Assembly: GCF_020165985.1 (NCBI RefSeq)
Contig: NZ_JAIUKZ010000010.1
Location: forward strand, 1-64,000
Origin: Bacillus sp. RAR_GA_16
Lineage (GTDB): Bacteria > Bacillota > Bacilli > Bacillales > Guptibacillaceae
Length of the DNA stretch: 64,000 nucleotides
Direction: 5' to 3'
In this document: positions 16,611 to 26,146 of the stretch, one piece after another
How positions within the stretch are numbered: position 1 is the stretch's first letter
Layout: every line of letters starts with the position of its first letter
Notes under the pieces: generated by a model
Told to the model about the DNA's origin: nothing
The model's database searches: none
Seen by the model: only the letters and a program-made list of their open reading frames with translations
Made by a program: the position numbers and the translations under genes

Positions 16611-16856
16611 TTATTCGTCTTCGTCTTCTTCGTCTTCTTCGTCTTCTTCGTCTTCTTCGTCTTCTTCGTCTTCTTCGTCCTCTTCTTCTTCTTCGTCTTC
16701 GTCTTCTTCTTCATCGTCCTCAGTTAATTCAAATTCAAACTTATGCTCTTCTCCATTTACCATTTCAAATTTAAGAGTAACTTCCTCTACTTCATTCGTT
16801 GCAAGTAATTCTTGTAACTTTGCCAATACCTCTTGATGCTTTGCATTTTCAGACAT
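16611..16856 (-). CDS. Very acidic small protein with an EED repeat tail
   Basis: An 81-aa protein; ATG at 16856 follows GGGAGGAAATAAAA. Residues 1-43 look like an ordinary small domain (KHQEVLAKLQELLATNEV then alternating hydrophobic/charged strands, EEVTLKFEM and HKFEFEL), while residues about 45-81 consist almost only of Asp and Glu, mainly as repeated EED coded by a 9-bp tandem repeat. I do not recognise a family. It sits between the glycosyltransferase operon and the CotS-like genes, so a spore-surface role is plausible. The acidic tail could bind cations such as calcium; that is speculation. Confidence 0.75.
   Translation of the reverse strand: MSENAKHQEVLAKLQELLATNEVEEVTLKFEMVNGEEHKFEFELTEDDEEEDEDEEEEEDEEDEEDEEDEEDEEDEEDEDE
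16624..16677 (+). repeat. 9-bp tandem repeat, six perfect copies
   Basis: TCTTCTTCG is repeated six times without change inside the acidic protein gene, with further degenerate copies on both sides up to about 16720. Each unit adds three acidic residues, so copy changes keep the frame. Confidence 0.9.
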
Positions 16857-16960
16857 TTTTATTTCCTCCCGTTTGTTTTTCTTATTCTATAAAGAATTCT
16901 TTATAAGATATGTTTTTTCAAATGAGTTGTATAGGTCAATTGATTCAGTATCGCATTTAT

Positions 16961-17686
16961 TTATTTTATTTTTATGGAAAGCCATGGTGCTTTTGTGGAA
17001 CCTTTTGTTTTCATTGCATAATCGTATTCGATTTTTTCTTCAGGCTCATCATCATCTTCATCATGATCTTCATGCTCTTCATCTTCATCATGATCTTCAT
17101 GCTGCTCTAACTCAACGATCGTAGGTTCATTTTCAGTTTCATCATTCGCTTCGTAAGACAATTCCTGTTCCAATTCATTCGTTGCAGGAGAGCTTTCCAT
17201 TTCTTCTTCTAAATCTTTCTCCGTGGTCTCATGCTTCAAGTTCATACTTCTTAACGCATCTTTCGCAGAATGAACTTCTTGTGTGTGGGGTTTCAGTTTT
17301 TTATTAAATAATTGAAGTGGTCGTGAAATCGTCTTTACCTTTAACGCATTCTCATTGTAAACGACTACTTTTTGTTTTTCTTCAATAGGTCCTTCAGTGG
17401 TTTCTTCTAAAGAGTTTTCAACATGAGCCACTTCTTCTTCAATCTGTTTCTCTTCTTCCACTTCTTCATGAATTTCTACAGCAGATCCAACTGGGAGTTC
17501 AACTAAGTTTTTACTAGGTATTGTGTTTGATAGGTTTGATGTCGTCGTAATTTCTAACTTTTCGTCATCATGATCCACAATTTTTTCATATTCAGCATAG
17601 CTCCAACCCATCGATCCAGGTGGAGAAAAGTGGAATTCTTCTAAGTCTAATTTCGGAATAGACATGTGCTGTGATGTGTGTGCCAC
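16961..17686 (-). CDS. Acidic hypothetical protein of the coat cluster
   Basis: A 241-aa protein of unknown family. It starts at GTG 17686, one base after the stop of the kinase-like gene, with GGAGGGAG seven bases upstream. Residues about 1-35 contain a hydrophobic/aromatic stretch (EEFHFSPPGSMGWSYAEY). The middle is Glu-rich (about 75-110), and residues about 190-220 are an Asp/His/Glu-rich run with two copies of EHEDHDED-like sequence, ending in a basic KAPWLSIKIK. No signal peptide or membrane segment. In B. subtilis an uncharacterised gene (ytxO) occupies the cotS/cotSA operon; this could be its counterpart, but I cannot confirm sequence similarity. Probably the last gene of the 19944-16961 operon. 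Confidence 0.75.
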   Translation of the reverse strand: MAHTSQHMSIPKLDLEEFHFSPPGSMGWSYAEYEKIVDHDDEKLEITTTSNLSNTIPSKNLVELPVGSAVEIHEEVEEEKQIEEEVAHVENSLEETTEGPIEEKQKVVVYNENALKVKTISRPLQLFNKKLKPHTQEVHSAKDALRSMNLKHETTEKDLEEEMESSPATNELEQELSYEANDETENEPTIVELEQHEDHDEDEEHEDHDEDDDEPEEKIEYDYAMKTKGSTKAPWLSIKIK

Positions 17687-18784
17687 TTATTGACTCCCTC
17701 CTTTAATCTTTTGAAAAGTTTCATCAAATGAATGAAGGAAATCTTCTTTTGAATTTTCAACCGATACAATATTCCGAATATGCATCATATACTTCTCATC
17801 AGACCATGACCTCTTCTGACTGAGGTAATATTTATGAGCGATCGCACAAAACAAGTGAGGGAATTTCAAATCTGACCAAACCACCCGGTATTGTCCTTCC
17901 GTTAATGGATGAACCTGATCATAATTTTTTATCATTTCAGTTGCAAGCTTATCATCCCATACCGCTAGCTTCTTCATAACTTTGTTTAGTAAAATACGCA
18001 AATCACGTGCAGGTAAATCTGCATTCACAGAATGAAGATCTTTCATAAACGCTTTATCATCTTTTTCAATCATTCGAGCCATCGTAAAATCCTGTTGACA
18101 AAATGATTTATTCTCAAATACTTCCTTCGTCCAGTTATCAAAATGTGGTTGATCTAACTCTGCTAATGATTCTCTAGCACGAGTAAGCATACGGTCAACA
18201 TTTTCTAGAAAAAGAATGGAAAAAGGATCATCAAGGTAATTAGCTGCCAGTTTTTGATACCCTTCTAGTTCTTGGATTTTCCATCGATATAGCTTATGCC
18301 ATTTATCGATTCGACTTCTTTTCTTGCTCCCTTCAGGTTGTTTATACCCTTTGGAGGCATGATGAAATTGACCAATAAAGGCCATTGTTTTCATCACCTG
18401 TTCCGTATCGTAATAGAGCATTGGCTCCCCATCAAAATGTTCATATAAGACATACGCATGGTCTTCACCTGATAAACATAATCCATTATTTTTTGTTGGA
18501 ATTAATCTCGTGATTGGTAGTCCGTTTTCTTGTAAGTGCCAATGAGCTCCTGCTATATACAACATTCGGTCAGGTCGAATGTATTCTTGCTTTAACATAT
18601 AGGAACGATCGTTTGACTCGATTACCCACTTTGTTCTTCCGCCTCGACTGAAGAGTAAAGAGATGTCTTTAACCTCAATTGGGTAAAAGCTTAAGACGTT
18701 TTCCAACTCTTCCATATGCGGAATAGCATGTTTTTTTGAGCTTTCTTCATTTTCCTCTAAGTCAAAATTGTTTTCTTCCCCCAC
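17687..18784 (-). CDS. CotS/CotI-family kinase-like spore coat protein
   Basis: A 365-aa protein of the aminoglycoside/choline-kinase-like CotS family. Kinase-type pieces: FSRGGRTKWVIES (about residues 45-57, nucleotide loop), YMLKQEYIRP (Lys in the lysine strand), LPARDLRILLNKV (about 257-269). The catalytic HQD of family members is CQQD here (residues 229-232): the Asp is kept, the His is replaced by Gln, and the usual Asn five residues later is Arg, so activity is doubtful. Start GTG at 18784 has GAGGGAG five bases upstream. A short Glu/Asn-rich leader precedes the domain. It lies between a CotSA-like transferase and the acidic protein, as in the B. subtilis cotS-cotSA locus. Confidence 0.85.
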   Translation of the reverse strand: MGEENNFDLEENEESSKKHAIPHMEELENVLSFYPIEVKDISLLFSRGGRTKWVIESNDRSYMLKQEYIRPDRMLYIAGAHWHLQENGLPITRLIPTKNNGLCLSGEDHAYVLYEHFDGEPMLYYDTEQVMKTMAFIGQFHHASKGYKQPEGSKKRSRIDKWHKLYRWKIQELEGYQKLAANYLDDPFSILFLENVDRMLTRARESLAELDQPHFDNWTKEVFENKSFCQQDFTMARMIEKDDKAFMKDLHSVNADLPARDLRILLNKVMKKLAVWDDKLATEMIKNYDQVHPLTEGQYRVVWSDLKFPHLFCAIAHKYYLSQKRSWSDEKYMMHIRNIVSVENSKEDFLHSFDETFQKIKGGSQ

Positions 18785-18804
18785 TTCTTCTCCCTCACCT
18801 TCCT

Positions 18805-19944
18805 CTAACGTTTCACTGCATTTTCATAGACCGTTTTTAAATTACTCGCTACGCGGTTCCATCCAAATTCGCCTTCTACTTTCAAACGCCCATTTTTTCC
18901 TAGCTTTTCACGTAATGAATCACTAGAAAAGAGAGATTGAATCATTTGTGCGTATGCTTCTGGCTGGTCAAATTGGTGAACAACATAACCATTTTTTCCT
19001 TCATTAATCACCTCAGGGTTTCCCCCACGATCACTTGTGATAAGAGGAAGGCCAGCTGCCATTGCTTCATAATGAACACGCGCTAGCGGTTCTTGCCACT
19101 GGGAACAGCAAACGAACACATCTGCCATTGAATACAGTTTAGGAATATCTTTTGGTTCTACAAACTTTATAAACGTAATGTTATCTGGATACATCGCGCC
19201 AAGCGTATAGAGATGCTTGACATAGTTATTGACGTCATTTTCGCCAAACCACTTGGACCCAATAAACACCATATGGGCATCAGGATGCTTTTCAATAATT
19301 TCTGGTAATGAATGCAAGAGTATATGCGGACCTTTTACTTTACTAAGTCTCCCTACAAAAAGGACGATTTTCTTATCAGTTAGATTTAATTGAGAGCGAA
19401 TGGCTTCTCTTAACTTTCTCCCTTCATTTGTCCATCTCGGATGATAAGTGCTTAAATCAACGCCAGAATAAACGGTTTGAACCTTTCCTTTTGCAGTAGG
19501 AAAACGACTCGTTATCGTTTTACCGATGTAATCACTTACGGTTACAACCTTCGAAAGCTGAGAAAGACATTGCTTCCCCTCTTCATCGGTCATTTTTCCT
19601 TGAGCAAACATTTCATTATGCACACTTAAAATAAACTTACTTTTTGGTGAAGCCGCTTTTAACTCTTCAATCCAAAGAGGTCGATTGCAAACATGAATCA
19701 CATCAAAATGATTCGAATCAATATATTGTTTGATATCAGCCACATAGCTGTTTTTATTCAATCGCACATAATGGACACCTTGAGCCGTCTCTGACTGCTT
19801 AAGGTCTGGATCGCTAATCGATATCACCGTCACATGATGGTGTTTGGCTAGTAGCTTTGAGACAGCTTCGAGGTAAATCTGGATAGCGCCTCCTCTAATG
19901 GCTGGCACTGGCAATTTCTCAGTCGCGATTAAGGCAATTTTCAT
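18805..19944 (-). CDS. cotSA: Spore coat glycosyltransferase, CotSA type
   Basis: A 379-aa GT-B family 4 transferase. N-terminal ATEKLPVPAIRGGAIQIY (about residues 7-24), FDVIHVCNRP, SVHNEMFAQGKMTDEEGK, VYSGVDL, FVGRLSKVKGPH and CCSQWQEPLARVHYEAMAAG (the last about 277-296) with the donor-binding EX7E region. ATG at 19944 is six bases after AAGGAGG; the GTG two codons earlier is too close. It heads an operon with the kinase-like and acidic coat genes. The neighbours and similarity blocks match B. subtilis CotSA, a mother-cell coat protein. Paralogue of the gene at 15290. Confidence 0.88.
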   Translation of the reverse strand: MKIALIATEKLPVPAIRGGAIQIYLEAVSKLLAKHHHVTVISISDPDLKQSETAQGVHYVRLNKNSYVADIKQYIDSNHFDVIHVCNRPLWIEELKAASPKSKFILSVHNEMFAQGKMTDEEGKQCLSQLSKVVTVSDYIGKTITSRFPTAKGKVQTVYSGVDLSTYHPRWTNEGRKLREAIRSQLNLTDKKIVLFVGRLSKVKGPHILLHSLPEIIEKHPDAHMVFIGSKWFGENDVNNYVKHLYTLGAMYPDNITFIKFVEPKDIPKLYSMADVFVCCSQWQEPLARVHYEAMAAGLPLITSDRGGNPEVINEGKNGYVVHQFDQPEAYAQMIQSLFSSDSLREKLGKNGRLKVEGEFGWNRVASNLKTVYENAVKR

Positions 19945-20173
19945 TTTCACCCTCCTTTTAATACAAAGAAGAACAGCTTTTCTCCTATGTCACGCCAGCG
20001 TTTTGTCGTCCCGCAAAGGATATACCTATAACTAACAAATAGACGTTTATTAGCCATGATACGGAGTGGAATTGAGGGTTGTGCGAATTCATTTTCTTAT
20101 TTATGAAAAAGGGCTTGATTAATCAACTTTCTACTAAATCCTTTGAAAGTTGTGTCATGACCTTAGGTAGTTC

Positions 20174-20182
20174 CATACGGTA
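20174..20182 (+). promoter_or_regulatory. Candidate sigma-K-type -10 element for the CotS-like gene
   Basis: CATACGGTA fits CATAnnnTA exactly, about 33 bp before the start codon. A matching -35 at the usual spacing is not obvious. The divergent cotSA operon starts at 19944, so the 270-bp gap holds both promoters; nothing else was seen in it. Confidence 0.4.
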
Positions 20183-20205
20183 ATATGAAAAGACTTAATT
20201 GGTAG

Positions 20206-21390
<1,185 letters not shown>

Positions 21391-21394
21391 AACA

Positions 21395-21426
21395 AAAACA
21401 GCAAGCCTAGGCTTGCTGTTTTTTTC
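21395..21426 (+). terminator. Intrinsic terminator of the CotS-like gene
   Basis: AAACAGCAAGCC pairs with GGCTTGCTGTTT with a TA loop, followed by TTTTT. Confidence 0.9.
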
Positions 21427-21442
21427 CTTACTTTATGCAACA

Positions 21443-21484
21443 TAAAAAGAAGTGAAAGGTTGTGGTAAACAACCCTTCACTTCT
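21443..21484 (-). terminator. Intrinsic terminator of fabI
   Basis: On the minus strand AGAAGTGAAGGGTTG pairs with CAACCTTTCACTTCT (one wobble), followed by a T-run at 21443-21447. Confidence 0.85.
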
Positions 21485-21497
21485 CTATTTACCATCA

Positions 21498-22274
21498 TCA
21501 TGTAGCAATAATATTGTAGCCACTATCCACATGAATCATCTCACCAGTAATTCCACCAGAAAGATCACTCATTAAGAATAGTGCTGTGTTTCCTACGTCT
21601 TCCTTCGTTACTGTGCGACGCATTGGAGACTTCTCTTCGATTTCTTTAATAACAGAGTTAAAGTCGCCAATTCCTTTTGCTGCAAGCGTACGAATCGGAC
21701 CAGCTGAAATCGCGTTTACACGGATGTTGTCTTTTCCAAGATCATTTGCAAGGTATTTTACACTTGCGTCAAGGGAAGCTTTTGCCACGCCCATTACGTT
21801 GTAATTGTTCACAACACGTTCGCCACCAAGGTACGTCATCGTAAGGATGCTTCCACCTTCTGTCATCAGTGGACGAGCTGCTTTTGAAACAGCTGTGAGG
21901 GAATACGAGCTAATGTTATGCGCTAGCAAGAAGCCTTCACGCGTTGTTTCAAGGTATTCCCCTTTTAATTCTTCAGTTTTTGCGAATGCGATACAGTGAG
22001 CTAGTCCGTGAATGACACCGACTTCTTCTTTAATTTGAGCGAATGTCGCTTCGATTTCCTCATCATTTGTAATGTCACAAGGTAAAATGACGGAATCATC
22101 ACGATCAAGCGTTCCTGCAAGATCACGAACGTTTTTCTCTAAGCGCTCCCCTGCGTAAGTAAAGATGAGGCGTGCGCCAGCACTACTCAAAGCCTGTGCA
22201 ATCCCCCAGGCAATGCTTCGTTTATTTGCAACGCCCATCACGACATATGTACGGTTCTCAAGAGACAGGTTCAT
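21498..22274 (-). CDS. fabI: Enoyl-[acyl-carrier-protein] reductase, NADH/NADPH
   Basis: Reduces the enoyl-ACP double bond, the last step of each fatty-acid elongation cycle. The 258-aa SDR has GVANKRSIAWGIA (about residues 14-26) as nucleotide loop, Tyr148, and the catalytic Tyr158-x6-Lys165 in YNVMGVAK, plus ISAGPIRTLAA. ATG at 22274 is chosen because GAGGAG is seven bases upstream; the ATG two codons earlier abuts it. A FapR-like operator overlaps the promoter. In B. subtilis fabI also lies next to the spore crust genes, and the same neighbourhood is seen here. Confidence 0.95.
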   Translation of the reverse strand: MNLSLENRTYVVMGVANKRSIAWGIAQALSSAGARLIFTYAGERLEKNVRDLAGTLDRDDSVILPCDITNDEEIEATFAQIKEEVGVIHGLAHCIAFAKTEELKGEYLETTREGFLLAHNISSYSLTAVSKAARPLMTEGGSILTMTYLGGERVVNNYNVMGVAKASLDASVKYLANDLGKDNIRVNAISAGPIRTLAAKGIGDFNSVIKEIEEKSPMRRTVTKEDVGNTALFLMSDLSGGITGEMIHVDSGYNIIAT

Positions 22275-22307
22275 ATCCATGCTCCTCCTCGAATTTATTA
22301 TTAGTTA

Positions 22308-22324
22308 TTAGCACCACGTCCTAA
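22308..22324. promoter_or_regulatory. FapR-type operator at the fabI promoter
   Basis: TTAGCACCACGTCCTAA matches 13 of 17 positions of the FapR site TTAGTACCTGGTACTAA and keeps the TTAG/CTAA ends. It begins at the last base of a minus-strand TATACT -10 (22324-22329), the same geometry as at fabH. Confidence 0.7.
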
Positions 22325-22363
22325 GTATAACATGGTTTGACGAACATGCACCATGAGGATTTT

Positions 22364-22516
22364 TCACCCTTTACTTGTTTGAATATTTCGTCTCTCATAT
22401 CCACATGCAGGACATTCAAAAATGATGTTCTGATTTGACTGAGCTGTGATCGACTCTTCCATTTCAATGGACCTTCCACAAACGGGACAAATGACTTTGG
22501 GAATTTCAGTATTCAT
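22364..22516 (-). CDS. Small zinc-ribbon protein
   Basis: A 50-aa protein starting at ATG 22516 with AGGAGGCGAGAAGA upstream. Two CxxC knuckles, CPVC near residue 10 and CPAC near residue 36, separated by about 25 residues, make a one-zinc ribbon; both are followed by basic residues (GRS, GYERR). It lies just upstream of fabI in the same orientation, and the fabI promoter overlaps its end. Function unknown; such ribbons often bind nucleic acid or act as regulators. Confidence 0.75.
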   Translation of the reverse strand: MNTEIPKVICPVCGRSIEMEESITAQSNQNIIFECPACGYERRNIQTSKG

Positions 22517-22596
22517 TCTTCTCGCCTCCTAATCCGTCTATTATCAAAAGTATCACCTTGTCCCTCACATTTATTCCCTCACCCCACAACCATAAG

Positions 22597-22625
22597 AAAA
22601 CCCCTCTCTCATCATGAGAAAGGGG
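22597..22625 (-). terminator. Intrinsic terminator of the antiporter gene
   Basis: On the minus strand CCCCTTTCTCAT and ATGAGAGAGGGG pair (one mismatch), followed by TTTTC. Confidence 0.85.
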
Positions 22626-22631
22626 CTAGCA

Positions 22632-24479
22632 CTAATAGCTTAACAGCGATCGCACTTCATCGACACTCTCGCTACTTCCTGTCACAATCAAGCGATCCCC
22701 AATACGAAGTTCTGTGTCTCCGTGTGGCACGATTGAATCTTTGCCGCGGAAGATCCGAACGATGATCGTATCTCCAAGGTACGGAAAGCTACGGAGAGGC
22801 ACGCCGTTGTATTCTACGTTGTTCATATTTATTTGATAGAGTGCGTTTTCTTCTCTCGTAAAGATGTTTACAACACCCGGAGATTCAATGAGCGCTTTTA
22901 ACAGGGCTTTTGTAGAGAAGAATACTGAGAAGACATCAATGTTTAATGCTCGTAACTGATCTGCTATTTCAGTCAGTTCAATTCGTGCAATAACACGCTC
23001 GGTTCCATATTCTTTTGCAAATACCGCAATGTCTGAATTCGTTTCATCATCTCCTGAAGAAATAAGGAGAATATCTGCATCAAATACAGAACTGTTCTTT
23101 AACGTATCAATACTATAATCAGCTAGTTCAATCACTTTAAAATGACTACTTTGTTTCTCTGAATCCACTTTTTCCTGTTTCGTATGATAAATCGATGTTT
23201 CGTAATTGGCTGGATTAAGCTCAAGCGAAATCGGTAACGTAATTTGGTTTGCCCCAATAATCGCGAGCTTCTTTGCATGTGAACTTTCGGATGGTTTCGG
23301 CATCAATTTTTTGAAAAGAATTGGTGCTAAAATACAGCTTATAATCGCAACCAAGATTAGAGCAGATGACAATTGATCATCAATAATGTTAATGCGCTCG
23401 CCGATTTCAGCAGCCGCAATAACAAGTGAAAGTGTTGAAGTTAGCAACATGCCAGACCCAAGCACTGTTTTTGTGTCGTACCATTTTTTCAATACAACTA
23501 CCGGTACTAATTTTGAAGCAAATAACGCGATCAACAGTAATGGGATAAGAATTAATACTTTGGGATCCTGGAATAGTGACCAGATGTCTAATTCTACTCC
23601 GACCATTACGAAGAAAATAGGAATGAGAAACCCATATCCAAACGAATCGAGCTTTTGAACAAGCTCTGTATTAGGTGAAAGGAGTGAAACAAGTGCGCCT
23701 GCAAGGAAGGCTCCTAGAATGTTTTCAGCACCAACCGTTTCAGAAATCCCTACCAATACAATAATTAACGTAAATACGGCTCTCGTGCCGATTTGAATGG
23801 TCCCTTTTGACATCGTTTCAATAAAGGAAAGATGTCTGAAATAAGCGCCAAGGAAATAAAGTAGGATCCCAGCTCCAAAGAGAATAAGAAGAAGCCACAT
23901 ATTTCCTTCTCCACCTGAATTAAGGGAAACAAAGATGGCAAGCAAAATCATTGTCGCTAGATCCGCAATAACCGCAATAAGAAGGATCGTTTGCCCGATG
24001 CTGCTTTTCATAATGTTCGCATCCTTTAATGTCGGGACAACCACACCAAGTGAAATGGTGGATATAATCAGCGTCATGAAGAACGCATTGTCAGTGTATC
24101 CAAGAACGACAAACAGTAAAGATAGGATATAGGATACAACGAACACAAGAACAAACACAATGAACGACACAAGAACACGGTTTGGTTCAAACTTACCGCT
24201 CGGGAGCTTCACTTTTTTCTTTTTATTCGCAAAAACCGTAAAATCAATTTCCAGTCCGCTTAGAAACATAAGAAAAATAAAGCCGAGGGTTGATAATGTA
24301 TCAAGCCACGTATCTCCCTGAACGAGGTTAAATCCACTCTGTCCAATGAAGATCCCTGCAATTATTTCTGCCACTACAACGGGCAAGAAGTTCAATCTGA
24401 AGCGGTGTAAGATAAACGGTATTAAAAACGCGATAACGACTACAATTACGAGTGATGATACGGATGCACCGTGTTCCAT
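22632..24479 (-). CDS. CPA2-family monovalent cation:proton antiporter with RCK domains
   Basis: A 615-aa membrane protein: about twelve transmembrane segments over residues 1-385 (family Na+/H+ exchanger), then an RCK-N-like region from about 395 (LAIIGANQITLP, with a degenerate glycine motif) and an RCK-C domain at about 535-615 (VPLRSFPYLGDTIIVRIFRG, GDTELRIGDRLIVTGS). The same gene, yjbQ, lies beyond prpE in B. subtilis. It probably exchanges K+ or Na+ for protons under control of a nucleotide sensed by the RCK part. It follows mgtE by 33 bp and may be cotranscribed with it. Ion specificity cannot be read from sequence. Confidence 0.88.
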   Translation of the reverse strand: MEHGASVSSLVIVVVIAFLIPFILHRFRLNFLPVVVAEIIAGIFIGQSGFNLVQGDTWLDTLSTLGFIFLMFLSGLEIDFTVFANKKKKVKLPSGKFEPNRVLVSFIVFVLVFVVSYILSLLFVVLGYTDNAFFMTLIISTISLGVVVPTLKDANIMKSSIGQTILLIAVIADLATMILLAIFVSLNSGGEGNMWLLLILFGAGILLYFLGAYFRHLSFIETMSKGTIQIGTRAVFTLIIVLVGISETVGAENILGAFLAGALVSLLSPNTELVQKLDSFGYGFLIPIFFVMVGVELDIWSLFQDPKVLILIPLLLIALFASKLVPVVVLKKWYDTKTVLGSGMLLTSTLSLVIAAAEIGERINIIDDQLSSALILVAIISCILAPILFKKLMPKPSESSHAKKLAIIGANQITLPISLELNPANYETSIYHTKQEKVDSEKQSSHFKVIELADYSIDTLKNSSVFDADILLISSGDDETNSDIAVFAKEYGTERVIARIELTEIADQLRALNIDVFSVFFSTKALLKALIESPGVVNIFTREENALYQINMNNVEYNGVPLRSFPYLGDTIIVRIFRGKDSIVPHGDTELRIGDRLIVTGSSESVDEVRSLLSY

Positions 24480-24512
24480 TTCTTTCCTCCTTCAAACGTC
24501 TGCATTTTAGCC

Positions 24513-25874
24513 TTAAACTAGCTGGCTCATAAATGCAGTCGCCATTCCAAAATAAATAAGTATACTAATAATGTCATTAATTGTCGTGATAAATGGCCCT
24601 GAGGCAACGGCAGGGTCTATATTGAGTTTGTGCATCAGTAATGGGACAAGCGCACCAGCGAGCGTTGCAACAATCAATGTAAATAATAACGAAAAGCCAA
24701 CCAATAAGCCAAGTAAAAAGGTCCCTTTCCATAAAAAGATAATAATTGTAACGAGAATACCAGACGTTGCACCTGTGATCAGGCCAGTTCCCGCTTCTCG
24801 AGCAATGAGGGCCCATTTACTATTCTCTTCAAAATCTCCCGTTGCAAGTCCTCTCACAACGACAGCGAGCGCCTGGGTCCCTGTGTTTCCTGCCATTCCG
24901 GCAATAAGGGGAATGAAGACAGCTAGGAGCGGTACTTTATCAAGGGTTACTTCAAACTGACCAATTAAACTCGCTGTCATCATTCCAAGAAATAGAAGGA
25001 TGATGAGCCAGGGAAGTCTTTTTTTCGCTGATGAAAATGGATTACGGTCAAACGAACCATCATCTGAAATGGCCGCAAGCTTTGAATAATCCTCTGATGC
25101 TTCTTCTTCAATAACATCGACGATATCATCGTGCGTAATAATTCCAAGTAGGTGGTTTTGAAAATCAAGGACAGGGAGGGCTAGAAAGTCATAGTCTCTC
25201 ATAATTCTAGCGGCTTCTTCCTGATCTTCTCCAACCGAAATCGACACGACACGTTCATTCATAATTTCTTCAATTAACGTATCTTCTTCTGCAATAATTA
25301 AATCACGTAAAGAAATAACGCCGACGAGCCTTTTTTGTTCATCTAATACGAATATATAGTAGATTGTCTCAGCCTCAGGGGCTTCCTGTCTTAAAATTTG
25401 CATCGCACGCTTTACCGTTTGGTGAGCGCGAATCGACACAAACTCGGTCGTCATAATACTACCAGCTGTTTTTTCTTCATAATGAAGCAACTCTTTAATT
25501 TCGTCTGCTGCATCATCGTCCATAATCGTTAAATAGCTTGCAATTTGTTCTGGATTTAGCTCATTTAAAACGTCAACGGCATCATCCGCGTACATTTCGG
25601 CAAGCATTTTGGCCGCATAGGCAGGTTCCATCTCTGAAATGTATTCTTCTTGTTCTTCAATATCGAAATTCTCGAAAATCTCCGCCATTTCTCGTGGAGA
25701 TAAATAGGTGTACACGAGTAGCCTAATGTGTTCTGGTACTGTTAAGAAAAACTGCGATTGTTCATATGGGTGTATGTCGAGAAATAGTCCACGAAATGCG
25801 TCTATTTCTTCTTGTTCTAAATGGTGTATGAGTGCGTCGTATAAATCCTGTGTTTCTTGCTCCTGGTAAGCCAC
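24513..25874 (-). CDS. mgtE: Magnesium transporter MgtE
   Basis: A 453-aa Mg2+ channel. N-terminal MgtE_N superhelix (about residues 25-125), two CBS domains (about 130-250, with GVISLRDLI and ALPVLDFQNHLLGIITHDDIVDVIEEE) and five transmembrane helices, with AGMAGNTGTQALAVVVRG (about 325-342) carrying the conserved pore region. GTG at 25874 is chosen: GGGAGGTG lies six bases ahead and the length equals B. subtilis MgtE; a TTG at 25907 would add eleven residues. The upstream 270 bp show no recognisable M-box riboswitch, so control is likely by the CBS/N domains and a simple promoter. Confidence 0.94.
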   Translation of the reverse strand: MAYQEQETQDLYDALIHHLEQEEIDAFRGLFLDIHPYEQSQFFLTVPEHIRLLVYTYLSPREMAEIFENFDIEEQEEYISEMEPAYAAKMLAEMYADDAVDVLNELNPEQIASYLTIMDDDAADEIKELLHYEEKTAGSIMTTEFVSIRAHQTVKRAMQILRQEAPEAETIYYIFVLDEQKRLVGVISLRDLIIAEEDTLIEEIMNERVVSISVGEDQEEAARIMRDYDFLALPVLDFQNHLLGIITHDDIVDVIEEEASEDYSKLAAISDDGSFDRNPFSSAKKRLPWLIILLFLGMMTASLIGQFEVTLDKVPLLAVFIPLIAGMAGNTGTQALAVVVRGLATGDFEENSKWALIAREAGTGLITGATSGILVTIIIFLWKGTFLLGLLVGFSLLFTLIVATLAGALVPLLMHKLNIDPAVASGPFITTINDIISILIYFGMATAFMSQLV

Positions 25875-26146
25875 TCTGCACACCTCCCTGTTGTTTTTTA
25901 ATAACAAAGTTACAAATGCTCAAATATGGCTATATCATTTATTGAAAAGTTTCGATAAGCTTTGCTTAAGCGGTTATATCTTTGTACATATGCTAAAAGA
26001 AAGGAAAATTACCTTCCTATCTTAGTCGGTGTGTAGTTATTTTGTCAAAAATAAATACAGGAACCGATTTGCAAACGGAAGGATTTCAGATAAGATAGGA
26101 AATGTGATTAAAAGAAGGAACGCTTTTCTTTAGAAAGGATTATATC

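Noticed and set aside
16588-16836. Plus-strand poly-serine reading frame
   Set aside because: It is the antisense of the EED repeat gene, has no ribosome site, and the minus frame has a good start and a normal N-terminal domain.
25875-26146. M-box Mg2+ riboswitch upstream of mgtE
   Set aside because: None of the conserved M-box sequence blocks are visible in the leader.
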